Origin: GCA-2731375 sp046582635
GTDB lineage: Bacteria > Pseudomonadota > Alphaproteobacteria > GCA-2731375
Assembly (NCBI GenBank): GCA_046582635.1
Contig: JAYGEA010000306.1
Coordinates: 1 to 5,385, forward strand
Length of the DNA: 5,385 nucleotides
Direction: 5' to 3'
The notes beneath the pieces are model-generated. The model ran no database searches. It saw only the letters and a list, made by a program, of their open reading frames with translations, and was not told the DNA's origin. The position numbers and the translations under genes were made by a program. Every line of letters begins with the position of its first letter. Within the stretch, counting starts at the first letter, position 1. Below, piece after piece: positions 5,266-5,385 of this stretch.

Positions 5266-5385
5266 TATGTTTCATAACAATATCTTGCGAGGCGCCGAGT
5301 GACGAGCCTGATATGGGCGATGAGGAGCCAAGCTTCGGCGGAAGCGATTGTTTTTTCCCAATCCTTGGCCAATCTGCGGCAGCGC
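5265..5385 (-). CDS. IS5-family transposase, C-terminal fragment (5' end outside window)
   Basis: On the - strand, a frame entering at 5384 encodes 39 residues and stops with TAG at 5267-5265. It reads RCRRLAKDWEKTIASAEAWL and continues LIAHIRLVTRRLARYCYET. This matches the conserved C-terminus of IS5-family (IS427-type) DDE transposases, where a catalytic-Glu block of the form W-x-V-E-R-T-F-A-W-L-x-R is followed by R-R-L-A-K-D-x-E-x-T-I-x-S-x-E-A-W and ends near R-R-L-A-R. The visible part starts just after where that Glu should be, so activity cannot be judged. It lies in a different frame from the open frame that runs on into the spermidine-synthase remnant. The match to the family ending is strong for so short a piece, and the stop at the inner edge of the IS end supports it. 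Confidence 0.8.
   Translation of the reverse strand, partial: RCRRLAKDWEKTIASAEAWLLIAHIRLVTRRLARYCYET

Larger units (their letters stand above)
5248..5385 (-). mobile_element. IS5-family insertion sequence, terminal part (continues beyond window)
   Basis: This is the transposase-3' end of an IS5-family element, extending past the right edge. The outer end is placed at 5248, where GAGTCTGACTCGAAACTC begins just inside a CTAA target-like tetranucleotide. The transposase stop codon lies at the inner edge of this sequence, as is common in compact IS5 elements. The element sits inside the spermidine-synthase-like gene in the same orientation. The opposite end, the catalytic residues and the other half of the target gene are all beyond the window. 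Confidence 0.75.

Noticed and set aside
5090..5302. 70-codon + strand frame opposite the spermidine-synthase remnant and IS5 end
   Set aside because: It crosses the IS/host junction and is antisense to recognised coding sequence, so it is coincidental.

Overview
The window looks like a chromosomal segment of a GC-rich alphaproteobacterium, probably Rhodospirillales-like. The main reason is the tight gene order lptF-lptG-lptD: in alphaproteobacteria these three lipopolysaccharide (LPS) transport genes sit together, whereas in Escherichia coli lptD lies elsewhere, next to surA. The insertion-sequence remnants and the LptD sequence style fit the same group. The order-level guess is inference.

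Layout. (1) Positions 1-225 hold the 3' end of an IS30-family transposase gene on the + strand and the probable right end of that element. (2) Positions 226-321 are a short non-coding gap. (3) Positions 322-4728 are a compact + strand operon. LptF and LptG are the two inner-membrane permease subunits of the LptB2FG ABC transporter, and LptD is the outer-membrane translocon that inserts LPS at the cell surface. lptF and lptG overlap by one base (TGATG), and lptD starts four bases after lptG. The three genes cover the membrane ends of the LPS bridge; the ATPase LptB, the periplasmic LptA and LptC, and the lipoprotein LptE are not in the window. (4) Positions 4729-4789 are a 61-base gap with a perfect hairpin and what may be the relic of a signal-peptide coding sequence, where surA would normally follow. 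(5) Positions 4790-5247, on the - strand, are the 3' part of a spermidine-synthase-like gene of lower GC content than the lpt genes. (6) Positions 5248-5385 are the end of an IS5-family element, also read on the - strand, inserted into that gene. Its transposase C-terminus runs off the window.

The overall picture is a housekeeping LPS-export operon with a mobile element on each side. The usual downstream neighbours (surA, pdxA, rsmA) are absent from this window. The right-hand junction is easy to misread: an open frame with an ATG at 5275 runs across the IS/host boundary and looks like an intact 161-residue protein, but its first ten residues are encoded by the IS end. I see no CRISPR array, RNA gene or clearly novel system. 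The most useful observations concern this junction, the loss of synteny after lptD, the three-cysteine pattern of LptD, and the lack of an evident promoter or ribosome binding site for lptF.
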